Under the pieces are notes generated by a model. It was not told the origin of the DNA and did no database searches. It was given only the letters and a program-made list of their open reading frames with translations. 64,000 nt of DNA from Streptomyces qinzhouensis (GTDB taxonomy: Bacteria; Actinomycetota; Actinomycetes; Streptomycetales; Streptomycetaceae): the NCBI RefSeq assembly GCF_007856155.1, contig NZ_CP042266.1, positions 3,100,001 to 3,164,000 on the forward strand. The letters are read 5' to 3'. Positions within the stretch are counted from its first letter, which is position 1. Each line of letters starts with the position of its first letter. Shown here one piece after another: positions 35,715-46,085 of the stretch. A program made the translations under genes and the position numbers.

Positions 35715-36509
35715 CTATGCGGACCGGTGGTCAACCCATGCTTGCGCGGTCGCCTCCATGTCGCGCAGCCAGGACTGCTCGGGGAAGCGCTCGGCGCGGT
35801 GGCGGAACATCCGGAGACTGGCCCCGGCGAATGCGTCAATGCCCCGGGGGTCGGCCTTCGACCAGGCCGGGTTCCGGGCAATCAGGGCCTCGGCACCCTC
35901 CGGACTGTGACCGGCGGCGATGAGCTGAAGGACCAGGCACGAGGGGTCGATGAATCCGGCACCGCGCGTCGGCCACGCCCAGTCAACCGCCCAACTGTCC
36001 GAATCGCCGACGAGAAAGTTGCCGGGCGCCACATCTCCGTGGATGAGGCTGTCGCCCCGGAAGAGTTGAGCTTCCGCCTCATCGGCTGTGAAGGTGTCCC
36101 AGCGCGTCTCATGCCAGCCCTCGGCCCTATCGGGCAAGGGGATGTCCCCGATCCGACCGAGCAGGTCCAGCACCGCCGGGAGATCCGGAGAGCCGGGCTC
36201 GAAGCGGCTCGGCCGGCCTCCCACCTGCTCGAATCCCAGGGCCATCCAGCGATCGTTCTCCGTGTGCCAGCGCAGACCCGGGGAGACCGCCCGGACTGCT
36301 TCGTTGATCAGCCGCTCACGGACGAGCGAATCCCGGCGCCCCCCTGCCCGGTTCCGAACCCCCTTGACGAAAAATCGGCCAAGCCCACCGTCGATCAACA
36401 CCAGCACATCGGACATAAACCCGCGTTCGGTGGGCCGCATCTCCTTGACCGGGCCCGTGAAGGGCTCCACCAGGGCCAGGAAATCGGAGTCAGGAAGGCG
36501 TTCGGTCAT
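35715..36509 (-). CDS. Aminoglycoside-phosphotransferase-fold kinase
   Basis: This 264-residue protein kinase-like phosphotransferase has RFFVKGVRN (ATP-binding Lys), the catalytic loop LIHGDVAPGNFLV with the HGD-x4-N pattern, and AVDWAWPTRG with the metal-binding Asp. Family members phosphorylate aminoglycosides, choline, homoserine and other small molecules. It lies 19 bp downstream of the radical SAM gene on the same strand and is probably co-transcribed. Resistance or a biosynthetic phosphorylation are both possible; the substrate is unknown. Confidence 0.85.
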   Translation of the reverse strand: MTERLPDSDFLALVEPFTGPVKEMRPTERGFMSDVLVLIDGGLGRFFVKGVRNRAGGRRDSLVRERLINEAVRAVSPGLRWHTENDRWMALGFEQVGGRPSRFEPGSPDLPAVLDLLGRIGDIPLPDRAEGWHETRWDTFTADEAEAQLFRGDSLIHGDVAPGNFLVGDSDSWAVDWAWPTRGAGFIDPSCLVLQLIAAGHSPEGAEALIARNPAWSKADPRGIDAFAGASLRMFRHRAERFPEQSWLRDMEATAQAWVDHRSA

Positions 36510-36528
36510 ACGTCAGCTTCCTTCCGGA

Positions 36529-37434
36529 CTAGTTCCTCGGAGTGCAACTGGAGCCGGCGTGCCCAGGGCTGCACTCTTCGGGAACGGTTCCCGGGTTGCA
36601 CTTGTTACCCCCGTCATCGTCATCGCCGCCGTCCCCACCATTGCGTACGGACTCGCGGATGAGCGCCTTGGTGGCGCCCATGACGGGACCGCCGAGGATA
36701 CCGTCCAGACTGCCGTTGAGAACGTTCCCAACGCTGAGAGACGGAGTGAAGACGCACGGCGTCACATCGCCGTCGGGCCCGACCGCCGCCCGGTCCGTAC
36801 CGCACTTCCCGCAGAGCGCGGAAAGGTCCGTCGCCTGGCCGCTGCCGCACACCGACCGTCCGAACGGGCGCGCATGGTCGATCTTGATCCGCTCGATACC
36901 CAGGTCCGAGAGTTCGGCACGCGCCTCGCGGACGCGCTGCTCGTCGTCGCACTCGATGATCGAGACCACCGGTTTGATGCCGAGTCCCAGCGCCTTGACC
37001 AGGTTGCTCCGAGTTCGGGCGTGGCTCGGCCTCCGGGTAATCGCGTCGTGCTCACCGGCCTTGTCCGAGTAGTACGAGGTGGCCAGCGTGGTGGCCTTGT
37101 GCTGGAAGATCGCCCACCACTCACCCGTGACGCGCACCAGGTTGGTGAACACCTCCAGCTCCAGACCGATACTCAGGATATGGCGGGCCAGGGCGGGAGC
37201 GTCGGGGTGAAGCGTGGGCTCTCCGCCGATGAGCTGAACGCGGGAGATACCGCGCTCCGCCGCCTCGTCGACGACCAGAATCCAATCCTCACGCGTCAAC
37301 GTCCCGTGTGTTCCCTCGGGGCCTGAGCTGTTGTAGCAGTGACCGCAGTTGAGCTGGCATTTTCGGGTCAGGTCGAGCCAGAGCAGACCTTCAACTCGCT
37401 TGAAGCGTAAGACTTCCGTCGGCTGTGCAGTCAT
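36529..37434 (-). CDS. Radical SAM protein with SPASM-like cysteines and a Cys-repeat tail
   Basis: The 301-residue protein has the radical SAM motif CQLNCGHC (Cys26, Cys30, Cys33) and GGEPTLHPD (70-78). Auxiliary-cluster cysteines at 196, 208, 211 and 227 lie in a SPASM/Twitch-like region (LCGKCGTDRAAVGPDGDVTPCVF). An acidic Gly/Asp linker (about 266-277) leads to a tail with Cys279, Cys288 and Cys297 exactly nine residues apart, each in CxP (CNPG, CSPG, CTPR). SPASM enzymes usually modify peptides. No separate precursor gene was found, so the tail could be a leaderless substrate or bind a cluster. A TTA codon at residue 9 (37408-37410) suggests bldA control. GAGGTG precedes ATG 37434; the kinase gene follows. 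Confidence 0.88.
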   Translation of the reverse strand: MTAQPTEVLRFKRVEGLLWLDLTRKCQLNCGHCYNSSGPEGTHGTLTREDWILVVDEAAERGISRVQLIGGEPTLHPDAPALARHILSIGLELEVFTNLVRVTGEWWAIFQHKATTLATSYYSDKAGEHDAITRRPSHARTRSNLVKALGLGIKPVVSIIECDDEQRVREARAELSDLGIERIKIDHARPFGRSVCGSGQATDLSALCGKCGTDRAAVGPDGDVTPCVFTPSLSVGNVLNGSLDGILGGPVMGATKALIRESVRNGGDGGDDDDGGNKCNPGTVPEECSPGHAGSSCTPRN

Positions 37435-37913
37435 GCTCTTACACCTCACTGGTCTTGGAGCAACGCCAGCAGCTCCGAGGCCGGTCGGAGCCGCCCCCGA
37501 GGGGCCCAGGGTAGAGCTGGGAGCGGACTCGGCGTAGGGCGCACACGCATCGAGCGGGCGCCTATGGAGCGTGACCGCGCGCCCCCGGTCAGACCCCACG
37601 GAGTAGCGGTCACGCCCAGAAGAGCCCCGTGGGGGTCCCCCAAAGGCAGCTTTGGGGGAGATTGAGGCGCTGGAGAGACCCGCACACTGCGGGGCGCCGG
37701 GCCCCAAGAACCCGTACCCCCGCGGGAGGCGATCCGTCAGGATTCGAGAAGCACCGCACCCCGCGACCCGTCTAGCGTGGTGGACACATCGAACACCCCA
37801 CCCCACTGATCAAAAAGTCGCTGTTTGAACGATTTGGTATGGGTTGCGATACTGGGACGCCGCACCGGCGGGCCCGGCCCGGCCCCGGCACTCGGACCCG
37901 TATGGAGAAGACC
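37435..37913. other. Divergent promoter region between radical SAM and UvrA-like genes
   Basis: No credible precursor-peptide gene was found here in any frame. Apart from the hairpin at 37636-37659 the region contains two likely divergent promoters. It is moderately GC-rich. Confidence 0.5.
37636..37659. promoter_or_regulatory. 10-bp-arm hairpin between divergent genes
   Basis: TCCCCCAAAG (37636-37645), GCAG, CTTTGGGGGA (37650-37659) is a perfect inverted repeat. With no gene end nearby it is more likely a regulatory hairpin, an operator or a small dispersed repeat than a terminator. Confidence 0.45.
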
Positions 37914-40301
<2,388 letters not shown>

Positions 40302-40308
40302 GAGCCGT

Positions 40309-40341
40309 CCGGCGGAAGGCGACGGGGGTGCCTTCCGCCGG
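40309..40341 (+). terminator. Terminator after the UvrA-like gene
   Basis: Perfect 12-bp arms CCGGCGGAAGGC (40309-40320) and GCCTTCCGCCGG (40330-40341) with a 9-nt loop lie just after the stop. A 17-bp direct repeat (40335-40351 and 40358-40374) overlaps its 3' side. Confidence 0.7.
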
Positions 40342-40434
40342 GCGGGCACGGGCACGTCCGCCGGGCGGGCACGGCCGGTGGCGTACGGCCGCGAGGCCTC
40401 AAGGTCCCCGCGGTCGCGCCCGCCCCCGTACCCC

Positions 40435-41028
40435 CTACCCGCCCTCCGGACCCGCACCGCCCACGATCCGCTCCACCGCCGCCGTCACCAGCGCGTCCCG
40501 CTCCTCCGGCGAGTAGAGGTCCGGCAGCGTGAGCTGTTCGACGATCAGCCAGTTGAGGGTCAGGATCAGCAGCCGGACGGCGGTGGTGTCCCCGGGCAGG
40601 CCCGACCGCTCGTGGTAGGCCACATTGGCCTCGACATCGGCCCGGACCCGTTCCGTGAGCAGCTTGCGCAGTTCGGGGCGGCGGGTGGCCTCCAGTCTCA
40701 GTTCCAGGAGTGCGAGGTAGCCGGTACGGAAGGACGCCACCCGGTCGACGAGTTCGCGCATCAGCTGTGCGTACGTCTCCCGGTCGCGGTCGGCCGTGTT
40801 CGTCCTGGCCACGGTGGCCTCGTCCGGCTGGTACCGCTCGTAGACCCGGGCCCCGGCCTGGGTGAGCAGGTCGTCGCGGTTGGCGAAGTAGTTGGACGCG
40901 GTCCCGTTGGGGACCCCGGCCTCGGTGTCCACCGCCCGGAACGTCAGGCCCCGCGCGCCTTCGCGGGCCAGCACCTCGATCGCGGCGTCGACGAGGGCGG
41001 CCCGCCGCTCGTCGTTCCTTCTCACCAT
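40435..41028 (-). CDS. TetR/AcrR family repressor
   Basis: This 197-residue regulator has an N-terminal HTH (ALVDAAIEVLAREGARGLTFRAVDTEAGVPNGTASNYFANRDDLL) and a helical ligand-binding C-terminal domain. ATG 41028 has GGAG eight bases upstream; GTG 41037 is an alternative. It is divergent from a DHFR/RibD-like reductase gene, and the 60-bp gap contains palindromic sequences that should be its operator. Confidence 0.9.
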   Translation of the reverse strand: MVRRNDERRAALVDAAIEVLAREGARGLTFRAVDTEAGVPNGTASNYFANRDDLLTQAGARVYERYQPDEATVARTNTADRDRETYAQLMRELVDRVASFRTGYLALLELRLEATRRPELRKLLTERVRADVEANVAYHERSGLPGDTTAVRLLILTLNWLIVEQLTLPDLYSPEERDALVTAAVERIVGGAGPEGG

Positions 41029-41044
41029 TGACACCACTCCATGT

Positions 41045-41080
41045 GTAGTACTACGTTCTGACCACTTCAGTCAGAGTACT
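41045..41080. promoter_or_regulatory. Nested palindromes in the TetR/reductase divergent promoter
   Basis: GTAGTACTAC (41045-41054) is self-complementary. TCTGAC (41057-41062) and GTCAGA (41070-41075) are inverted with a 7-bp spacer, and AGTACT recurs at 41075-41080. This is a likely TetR operator controlling both genes. Confidence 0.6.
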
Positions 41081-41097
41081 ACGGAAGGTCGCTCGGC

Positions 41098-41688
41098 ATG
41101 CGAAAGCTCGTGTACTACGTAGGCGTGACCCTCGACGGCCGGATCGCCGGCCCCGGCGGTGAGTACGACTTCTTCCTCCAGGACGACGAGAAGCGGAACG
41201 CGGCGTACTCCGCCTGGATGTCCGCCGCCTACCCGGAGACGGTTCCGACGGCCTTCCGGGCCGCGTCCGGCGTCGCCGACACGCCCAACCGCACCTTCGA
41301 CACCGTCGTGATGGGGCTCGGCACCTGGCTGCCGGGCCTGGCGGCGGGGATGACCAGCCCGTACGCCCATCTGCGGCAGTACGTCGTCTCCAGCACGCTC
41401 GACCCCGCGACCGACCCGGCGCTCACGGTCGTACCGGACGATCCGCTCGCCCTGGTCCGGCGGCTGAAGCGGGAGGAGGGAGGGCTCGACATCTGGCTCT
41501 GCGGCGGCGGCAAGCTGGCGGGGGCGCTGCTGCCCGAGATCGACGAGCTGGTCTTCAAGAGCTATCCGGTGATCGCCGGGGCGGGGGTCCCGGTCGTCGA
41601 CGGCGGTTTCGACCCGACGGCCTTCGACGTGGTGCAGCGGACCACGTTCGACAACGGGGTCTGTGTCACCCGCTTCGCCCGCCGCTGA
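41098..41688 (+). CDS. Dihydrofolate reductase / RibD C-terminal family protein
   Basis: This 196-residue protein starts RKLVYYVGVTLDGRIAGPGGEYDFF, the usual opening of the RibD-C/DHFR-like family. It has TVVMGLGTWLPGL and the NADPH-binding block DIWLCGGGKLAGALL, and ends with a typical FARR-like tail. These are NADPH-dependent reductases of unknown substrate, not housekeeping FolA. It is under the divergent TetR repressor, which suggests an inducible role. Confidence 0.88.
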   Translation: MRKLVYYVGVTLDGRIAGPGGEYDFFLQDDEKRNAAYSAWMSAAYPETVPTAFRAASGVADTPNRTFDTVVMGLGTWLPGLAAGMTSPYAHLRQYVVSSTLDPATDPALTVVPDDPLALVRRLKREEGGLDIWLCGGGKLAGALLPEIDELVFKSYPVIAGAGVPVVDGGFDPTAFDVVQRTTFDNGVCVTRFARR

Positions 41689-41717
41689 GCCGGGCGGGGC
41701 GGTCCGCCCCGCCCGGC
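41689..41717. terminator. Terminator between convergent genes
   Basis: GCCGGGCGGGGC (41689-41700), loop GGTCC, GCCCCGCCCGGC (41706-41717) is a perfect 12-bp stem directly after the reductase stop and before the LLM stop on the other strand. Confidence 0.7.
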
Positions 41718-41738
41718 CCGCGCCCGGCCGGATCCGGC

Positions 41739-42581
41739 TCAGTGCAGATACCGCGCGAAGTCGTCGAGCGCCCGCAGCATTCCGGACTCCTCGTCCGCGG
41801 GCATCAGCAGCACCACTTCCTCGATGCCCAGTTCCGCGAAGACCGCCATCCGCTCGGGCGTCGGATCGACCGCGTACGGCACCACCTGGAGGGCCTCGGG
41901 GTCACGGCCCGCCTCCTCCCAGGCCGTACGGAGAACGGGCAGGGTCTCCCGCAGGTCCGCGCCCTTGAGGGGGAGCCAGCCGTCCCCGTACTCCACGATG
42001 TGGGAGAAGAGCTTGGGCCCGGCGGCGCCGCCCAGCATGGTCCGCGGGGAGCCGCCGCGCACCGGCTTCGGGTAGGCGACGGACGCCCGCACCGAGCCGT
42101 ACACGCCCTTGTACTCGGTGGGTTCGTCCGCCCAGAGCGCCCGCATCAGCCGCATCCGGTCCAGGACGAGATCCCGGCGGCTCGACCATTCGACGCCGTG
42201 GTCGGCGGCCTCCTCCTTGTTCCAGCCGAAGCCGACGCCGAGGCTGAACCGGCCCCCGGTGACATGGTCCAGGCTCGCCGCCTGTTTGGCGACGACGATG
42301 GGGTCGTGCTGGGCGAGCAGCAGGACCCCGATGCCGAGGTGCAGCCGGGAGGTCACGGCCGAGGCCTGGGCCAGGGCGACGAAGGGGTCTATCAGCCTCC
42401 CGTACCAGCGGGCGACTTCACCGTTCTCGTCCGCGTACGGGAAGGGGGTGGCGCGTTCGACGGGGATATGTGTGTGTTCGGGTACCCAGAGGCCGTCGAA
42501 ACCGCGTTCCTCCAGTTCCTTCGCCAGCCTCACCGGCGTGATCGTCTCGTCGGTCAGGGCGGCGGTCACCGCGATGCGCAT
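41739..42581 (-). CDS. LLM-class F420-dependent oxidoreductase
   Basis: The 280-residue TIM-barrel protein belongs to the luciferase-like monooxygenase superfamily in its F420-dependent short form: LAKELEERGFDGLWVPEHTHIP near the start, HLGIGVLLLAQHDPIVVAKQAASLDHVTGGRFSLGVGFGW in the middle, and YGDGWLPLKG later. This subtype generally uses coenzyme F420. ATG 42581 has GAAGGAG five bases upstream. It is divergent from a MarR regulator 250 bp away. The substrate is unknown. Confidence 0.88.
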   Translation of the reverse strand: MRIAVTAALTDETITPVRLAKELEERGFDGLWVPEHTHIPVERATPFPYADENGEVARWYGRLIDPFVALAQASAVTSRLHLGIGVLLLAQHDPIVVAKQAASLDHVTGGRFSLGVGFGWNKEEAADHGVEWSSRRDLVLDRMRLMRALWADEPTEYKGVYGSVRASVAYPKPVRGGSPRTMLGGAAGPKLFSHIVEYGDGWLPLKGADLRETLPVLRTAWEEAGRDPEALQVVPYAVDPTPERMAVFAELGIEEVVLLMPADEESGMLRALDDFARYLH

Positions 42582-42831
42582 CCCAGCTCCTTCGCAGTCG
42601 AGCTTCGTGGTCGACGGTCGGCTGTGCGCGCTGCCGCGGCGGGCCGTGCGGTGTGCCGTTCCCCTGCCCCGCCCGCCCCGGCGGCACCACTGCTCAACGG
42701 AAACACCGTTGCCGTACCTCTTCCTTCCCCCGACAGCGGAGCCCGAACGGCGATCACGGATCAACCGCCCCCACCCCAATAGTTCGGTTGCGGATAATCC
42801 CGAAGCCACCGGAATCGTTACCCTGGACCGT

Positions 42832-43311
42832 ATGACTTCCTTGGCGCCCCGGCGGAACGAGCCCGACCTCTCCTACCTCCTCGACCACACCAGCCATGTG
42901 CTGCGCACCCGGATGGCCGCGGCCCTCGCGGAGATCGGGCTCACCGCCCGGATGCACTGCGTCCTGGTCCACGCCCTGGAGGAGGAGCGGACCCAGGCGC
43001 GCCTCGCCGAGCTGGGCGATATGGACAAGACCACGATGGTGGTCACCGTCGACGCGCTGGAGAAGGCGGGGCTCGCCGAGCGGCGGCCTTCGGCGAAGGA
43101 CCGGCGCGCGCGGATCATCGCGGTGACGGCGGAGGGGGCCCGCCTCGCCGAACAGAGTCAGCGGATCGTCGACCAGGTGCACCGCTCCACTCTGGCGAGC
43201 CTGTCCGCCGGCGACGGTTCGGCCCTGCTGGGCGCGTTGAAGAGCCTGGCAACGGGACATCTCGCGACACCCGTCGAGGACGCGCCCGCACGCCGGGCCC
43301 GACAGAGCTGA
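42832..43311 (+). CDS. MarR family regulator
   Basis: This 159-residue winged-helix protein has LLDHTSHVLRTRMAAALAEIGLT, the DNA-reading segment RLAELGDMDKTTMVVTVDALEKAGLAERRPSAKDRRARIIAVT (wing with DRRAR) and a C-terminal dimerisation helix. ATG 42832 has no clear ribosome binding site and may be leaderless. The MFS exporter gene follows 117 bp downstream on the same strand and is the likely target. Confidence 0.9.
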   Translation: MTSLAPRRNEPDLSYLLDHTSHVLRTRMAAALAEIGLTARMHCVLVHALEEERTQARLAELGDMDKTTMVVTVDALEKAGLAERRPSAKDRRARIIAVTAEGARLAEQSQRIVDQVHRSTLASLSAGDGSALLGALKSLATGHLATPVEDAPARRARQS

Positions 43312-43428
43312 GCCCTCGCCACCGCCCCACAACAGAAAACATCCGAGATAGATAGTCTGCAACAAAACCATCTGCTACGGTCTCTCATGTCGCCACCACG
43401 CCGCCACCACGGACAGGGAGACCCGACC

Positions 43429-45018
43429 ATGACGCTGACCTCCGCAGAGCCCGCACCGGCATCCGCTGCCACTCTCGACGCCCCCACCACGAAGGGCACG
43501 AAGGGCACGAAGGGCATCCGGAGCGGACGCTCGGGTGAAGCCCCGCCCGACGGGCCGTCACCCGAGAACCCCGGCCGGTCGCGCTGGGCGGCCCTGGCCG
43601 TCGTCGCCGTCGGCACCCTGATGCTGATCCTCGACGGCAGCATCGTCACCGTCGCGATGCCCGCCCTCCAGAGCGACCTCGGCTTCACGCCCGCCGGACT
43701 GAGCTGGGTCGTCAACGCCTATCTGATCCCCTTCGGGGCACTGCTGCTCCTCGCCGGCCGGCTCGGCGATCTGATCGGCCGGAAGACGATGTTCCTGGCG
43801 GGCACCGCGGTCTTCACCGCCGCGTCGGTCCTCGCCGGGGTCGCCGCCTCACCCGGGGTCCTGATCGCGGCCCGCTTCCTCCAGGGCGTCGGCAGTGCCA
43901 TGGCGTCCGCCGTCGGACTCGGCATCCTGGTCACGCTCTTCCCCGAGCCGCGTGAACGCGCCAAGGCCTTCGCCGTCTTCGCCTTCACGGGTGCCGCGGG
44001 CGCCTCCATCGGACAGGTGCTCGGCGGGGTGCTCACCGACGCCCTCGACTGGCGGTGGATCTTCACCATCAATCTGCCGATCGGGCTCGCGGTCCTCGCC
44101 TTCGCCGTACCCCTGCTGCCCCGGGACCGCGGTCTCGGTCTGCGGGCCGGTGCCGACATCATCGGCGCCACGCTGGTCACCCTCGGACTGACCCTCGGCA
44201 TCTACACCGTCGTCAAGGCCGAGCACTACGGCTGGACCGCCGCCCACACCCTCGGCCTCGGGGCCGTCGCCCTCTCCCTGCTCGCCGCCTTCGCGGTCCG
44301 TCAGGCCCGGGCCCACCAGCCGCTGATCGCCCCGCGGATCCTGCGCTCCCGGGCCCTGGTCGGCGCCAACGCAATCCAGATGCTGATGGTCGCGGCGCTC
44401 TTCTCCTTCCAGTTCCTGGTGGCCCTCTACCTCCAGAAGGTGCTCGGATACGGAGCCCTGGAGACCGGTCTCGCGATGCTGCCCGCCGCCGTGGTCATCG
44501 GGGGCACCGCCCTCGGGCTCTCCGCCCGGCTGATCGGCCGCTTCGGCGAGCGGGCGGTGCTGCTGACCGGTCTGGTCCTGCTGGTCGGAGTGCTGGGGCT
44601 GCTGACCCGGGTCCCGGCGGGCGGCGCGAACTACGCGGTCGACCTGCTGCCGGTGATGCTGCTGTCGGCCGGGTTCGGACTGGCGCTCCCGGCACTGACG
44701 TCCCTGGGGATGAACGGTGTCTCCGACGAGGACGCGGGCCTGGCGTCCGGGCTCTTCAACACCACCCAGCAGCTGGGCGGCGCGATCGGCGTCGCGGTAC
44801 TGAGCACCCTCGCGGCCTCCCGCACCGAGACCGGACTGAGCCGCGGCGACTCCGCCGCCCAGGCACTGACCAGCGGTTACCAGCTCGCGTTCACGGTCGG
44901 TACGGGGCTGCTGCTGGCCGCCTTCGCGGCGACCCTGCTCCTGCTGCGCGGCCGGGCCACCGGGCAGAGCGCCGCACCCCGCACTTCCGACGGTGTCCGG
45001 CCGCCCGCCGTCCACTGA
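43429..45018 (+). CDS. MFS drug exporter, DHA2 (14-helix) type
   Basis: The 529-residue inner-membrane protein has about 14 transmembrane helices. DHA2 motifs are visible: GTLMLILDGSIVTVAMPALQSDLGF, the motif-A loop GRLGDLIGRKTMFLAG, and RFLQGVGSAM. The cytosolic N-terminus contains three tandem 9-bp repeats (43489-43515, coding Thr-Lys-Gly). ATG 43429 follows AGGGAG. It probably forms a MarR-controlled efflux unit and ends in a very strong hairpin. Confidence 0.93.
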   Translation: MTLTSAEPAPASAATLDAPTTKGTKGTKGIRSGRSGEAPPDGPSPENPGRSRWAALAVVAVGTLMLILDGSIVTVAMPALQSDLGFTPAGLSWVVNAYLIPFGALLLLAGRLGDLIGRKTMFLAGTAVFTAASVLAGVAASPGVLIAARFLQGVGSAMASAVGLGILVTLFPEPRERAKAFAVFAFTGAAGASIGQVLGGVLTDALDWRWIFTINLPIGLAVLAFAVPLLPRDRGLGLRAGADIIGATLVTLGLTLGIYTVVKAEHYGWTAAHTLGLGAVALSLLAAFAVRQARAHQPLIAPRILRSRALVGANAIQMLMVAALFSFQFLVALYLQKVLGYGALETGLAMLPAAVVIGGTALGLSARLIGRFGERAVLLTGLVLLVGVLGLLTRVPAGGANYAVDLLPVMLLSAGFGLALPALTSLGMNGVSDEDAGLASGLFNTTQQLGGAIGVAVLSTLAASRTETGLSRGDSAAQALTSGYQLAFTVGTGLLLAAFAATLLLLRGRATGQSAAPRTSDGVRPPAVH

Positions 45019-45030
45019 GCACGACGGCCC

Positions 45031-45075
45031 GAGGGGCCGGTCCGGCCGGGAAAATCCCGGCCGGACCGGCCCCTC
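45031..45075. terminator. 21-bp perfect-stem terminator between convergent genes
   Basis: Arms 45031-45051 and 45055-45075 are exactly complementary over 21 bp with an AAA loop, 12 bp after the MFS stop and 22 bp before the end of the minus-strand I36 gene. Confidence 0.85.
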
Positions 45076-45097
45076 CGCCGTGCGCCGTGCGCGCTGC

Positions 45098-45817
45098 TCA
45101 GCTGCGGCAGGCCCGGAAGAGGTCGGCCTTGTCGTTGTTGGCCGCGCCGACATGAGCGTCCTTGGCGCCCGGGTTCCCGGTCCACAGGTAGTCGTCCGGC
45201 GCGGGGTCCGTGTCATAGACACGGACATACAGACGGGCAGGGTGGTTGGGGATCGTGGTGTTCACCCATCCCGACGCGCGGTTGCGGAAGTCGTACTGGC
45301 CGAAGTTCACGCCGTTGCAGTGCTCGTAGTTCCACTGGAGCCGGCGGCCCCCGAAGTCGGGGTGCTGGTAGAAGCAGTACCAGCGGTTGTCCCAGTCACC
45401 CGCCGGGCAGCCCTCCACCGTGATCTCTTGGATCACCGCCGGGTCGACGCCCTCGGCGGTGAGCGCTGCCCCGCTGGACGCCGGGGCCGTCGCCGCGCCG
45501 GGCAGCGGGAAGACCATGATGGGCTCGCCGCCGTTGTAGGAGATCTCGTTGGCGCTGATCTGGACGCCGCCGGTGGTGGCCGCGAGCTGCTGGTCGATCT
45601 CCGACTGGAGCTGGGACCGCTGTCCGGCGTCGAGGGCCGTGACCGCGGCCCGGGTGTCTCCGGCGGACGGCGCCGGCAGGGCCACGGCCGCGGCGTCCGG
45701 GGCGGACGCCTGGGCAGGTGCGGTGACCGCCACAGAAGCGGCGGCGAGCGCCAGAGCGCTCAGGAGCATCGCGGGCCGCCGGATCCGCCGCGGCGGTCGT
45801 GCGCTCTTCACTGTCAT
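45098..45817 (-). CDS. Secreted peptidase inhibitor family I36-like protein
   Basis: The 239-residue protein has a Sec signal (about 1-40, ending VTAPAQASA). A propeptide-like helical region (TALDAGQRSQLQSEIDQQLAA) precedes a C-terminal beta/gamma-crystallin-type domain: CPAGDWDNRWYCFYQHPDFGG, LQWNYEHC, and FRNRASGWVN. Family I36 includes the Streptomyces metalloproteinase inhibitor SMPI. An inhibitory role is inferred from the family only. ATG 45817 has GGGGAG upstream; the longer frame to 45952 lacks one. Confidence 0.82.
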   Translation of the reverse strand: MTVKSARPPRRIRRPAMLLSALALAAASVAVTAPAQASAPDAAAVALPAPSAGDTRAAVTALDAGQRSQLQSEIDQQLAATTGGVQISANEISYNGGEPIMVFPLPGAATAPASSGAALTAEGVDPAVIQEITVEGCPAGDWDNRWYCFYQHPDFGGRRLQWNYEHCNGVNFGQYDFRNRASGWVNTTIPNHPARLYVRVYDTDPAPDDYLWTGNPGAKDAHVGAANNDKADLFRACRS

Positions 45818-46025
45818 GGCGTCTCCCCTGGCGAAGGCCGCCGGGATAGACCCCGGCGGCACCGCGCCCGACGCTAGGCGGACGGCGAACCCCCTGGTAA
45901 GGGCATGATCACTATCACGCCGCGATCTCCGGCCGGGGTGGCCGAAGGGCATATGCCGGTACGTGGTCTATGCATCCGACTCGGTACGGCCGCACCCGGC
46001 CCGGTACAGCGCCCCCGGGCACGCG

Positions 46026-46056
46026 GACGGGCCGGGGCACGCGGCCCCGGCCCGTC
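46026..46056 (-). terminator. Terminator of the APC permease gene
   Basis: GACGGGCCGGGGC (46026-46038), loop ACGCG, GCCCCGGCCCGTC (46044-46056) is a perfect 13-bp stem just after the minus-strand permease stop at 46086. Confidence 0.7.
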
Positions 46057-46085
46057 TCCGCCGCGGCATATCGCCGCGGTGTACG

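Noticed and set aside
37435..37913. Search for a short precursor-peptide gene for the radical SAM enzyme
   Set aside because: No short frame with a good ribosome binding site and a Cys-rich or repeat core was found; the only suggestive peptide is the tail of the enzyme itself.
40335..40374. 17-bp direct repeat as a possible attachment site
   Set aside because: The copies are 6 bp apart next to a terminator, with no integrase or tRNA; simple local duplication is more likely.
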